From Spirochaetaceae bacterium UBA6089 (GTDB taxonomy: Bacteria; Spirochaetota; Spirochaetia; Treponematales; Rectinemataceae), in contig DIXD01000035.1 in NCBI GenBank assembly GCA_002435985.1, positions 1-23,337 on the forward strand: a stretch of DNA of 23,337 nucleotides, read 5' to 3'. A program made the translations under genes and the position numbers. Positions within the stretch are counted from its first letter, which is position 1. Every line of letters starts with the position of its first letter. The notes under the pieces are model-generated. The model did not search any database. It was not told the DNA's origin and worked only from the letters and a program-made list of their open reading frames with translations. Positions 23,022 through 23,337 of this stretch are shown piece after piece.

Positions 23022-23337
23022 ATGGATGCATTCAGTTATTACATGCCGACGCGGCTGATTTTTGGGGTTGGTAAGCTTGAAGAACTCGCCACGACACCCT
23101 ACTTTCCATGGAAGAAGGCTCTCCTCGTCATCGGCGCCGGAGGGGCCATGCGTCGTTTGGGTATTCTTACCCGGGTACAGAATCTCCTTGCTTCTCGGGG
23201 CGTGGACACTGTTGTCTATGACAAGATAAAGCCGAACCCCGAGGTGGAGCAGGTGGAGGAAGGGGCCAGTATCGCGAGGCAGGAGCAATGCGATGTCGTC
23301 GTCGGCTTGGGAGGAGGTTCGACCATCGATTCGGCCA
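23022..23337 (+). CDS. Second iron-containing alcohol dehydrogenase (N-terminal part, cut by window edge)
   Basis: About 105 residues are visible; the gene continues past the right edge. The ATG follows AAGGAG (23010-23015) by six bases. The N-terminus MDAFSYYMPTRLIFGVGKLEEL and the dinucleotide-binding GLGGGSTIDSA at the end of the visible part identify an iron-containing alcohol dehydrogenase like the divergent neighbour, with KPNPE in the usual place. It differs clearly from the neighbour in the 30-60 stretch, so the two are paralogues rather than recent copies. Iron ligands lie outside the window. The 71-base AT-rich gap between the pair presumably holds both promoters, but I cannot assign boxes with confidence. 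Confidence 0.88.
   Translation, partial: MDAFSYYMPTRLIFGVGKLEELATTPYFPWKKALLVIGAGGAMRRLGILTRVQNLLASRGVDTVVYDKIKPNPEVEQVEEGASIARQEQCDVVVGLGGGSTIDSA

Overview
The window looks like chromosomal DNA of a Gram-negative-type bacterium of medium GC. Two proteins point to an outer membrane and periplasm: an ABC system with a secreted solute-binding protein, and a 998-residue exported protein ending in a probable outer-membrane beta-barrel. A spirochaete such as a Treponema relative is my best guess from overall gene style. This is an inference, since no rRNA or other phylogenetic marker is present. I see no tRNA, rRNA, CRISPR array, transposase or integrase.

Left part (1-8443, + strand): one tightly packed operon, already in progress at the left edge. 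Its order is the 3' end of a CoA-acylating aldehyde dehydrogenase resembling sulfoacetaldehyde dehydrogenase SauS, a class III aminotransferase, a ketopantoate-reductase-family enzyme, an M20 metallo-amidohydrolase, and a full branched-chain-amino-acid-type ABC importer (LivG, LivF, LivH, LivM, LivK). It closes with a strong intrinsic terminator. Genes abut or overlap by a few bases and most have clear Shine-Dalgarno sites. A convergent P1-family (DmpA-like) peptidase follows. It is divergent from panB, which has its own promoter and is followed by an OFA-type MFS transporter. Read together, the genes suggest uptake and breakdown of an amide or amino compound: M20 or P1 hydrolysis, transamination of an omega-amino acid, then acyl-CoA formation. 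Beta-alanine/pantothenate-type and taurine/sulfonate-type substrates both fit.

Middle part (12.0-15.9 kb): a more AT-rich TauE/SafE-family permease (- strand), a membrane-anchored CHASE-receiver protein with no kinase domain, a small secreted beta-strand-rich protein with its own promoter, leader hairpin and terminator, and a rhomboid protease.

Right part (15.9-23.3 kb): a PlsC-type acyltransferase, a DUF1848 protein with a C-terminal CxxxCxxC motif, a HAD-IIB phosphatase, the 998-residue zinc-metallopeptidase/TolB-like/beta-barrel protein, and two iron-containing alcohol dehydrogenases arranged head to head, the second cut by the window edge. Several genes here lack a Shine-Dalgarno site and have a promoter-like sequence almost touching the start codon, suggesting leaderless or near-leaderless transcripts. 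This contrasts with the left operon.
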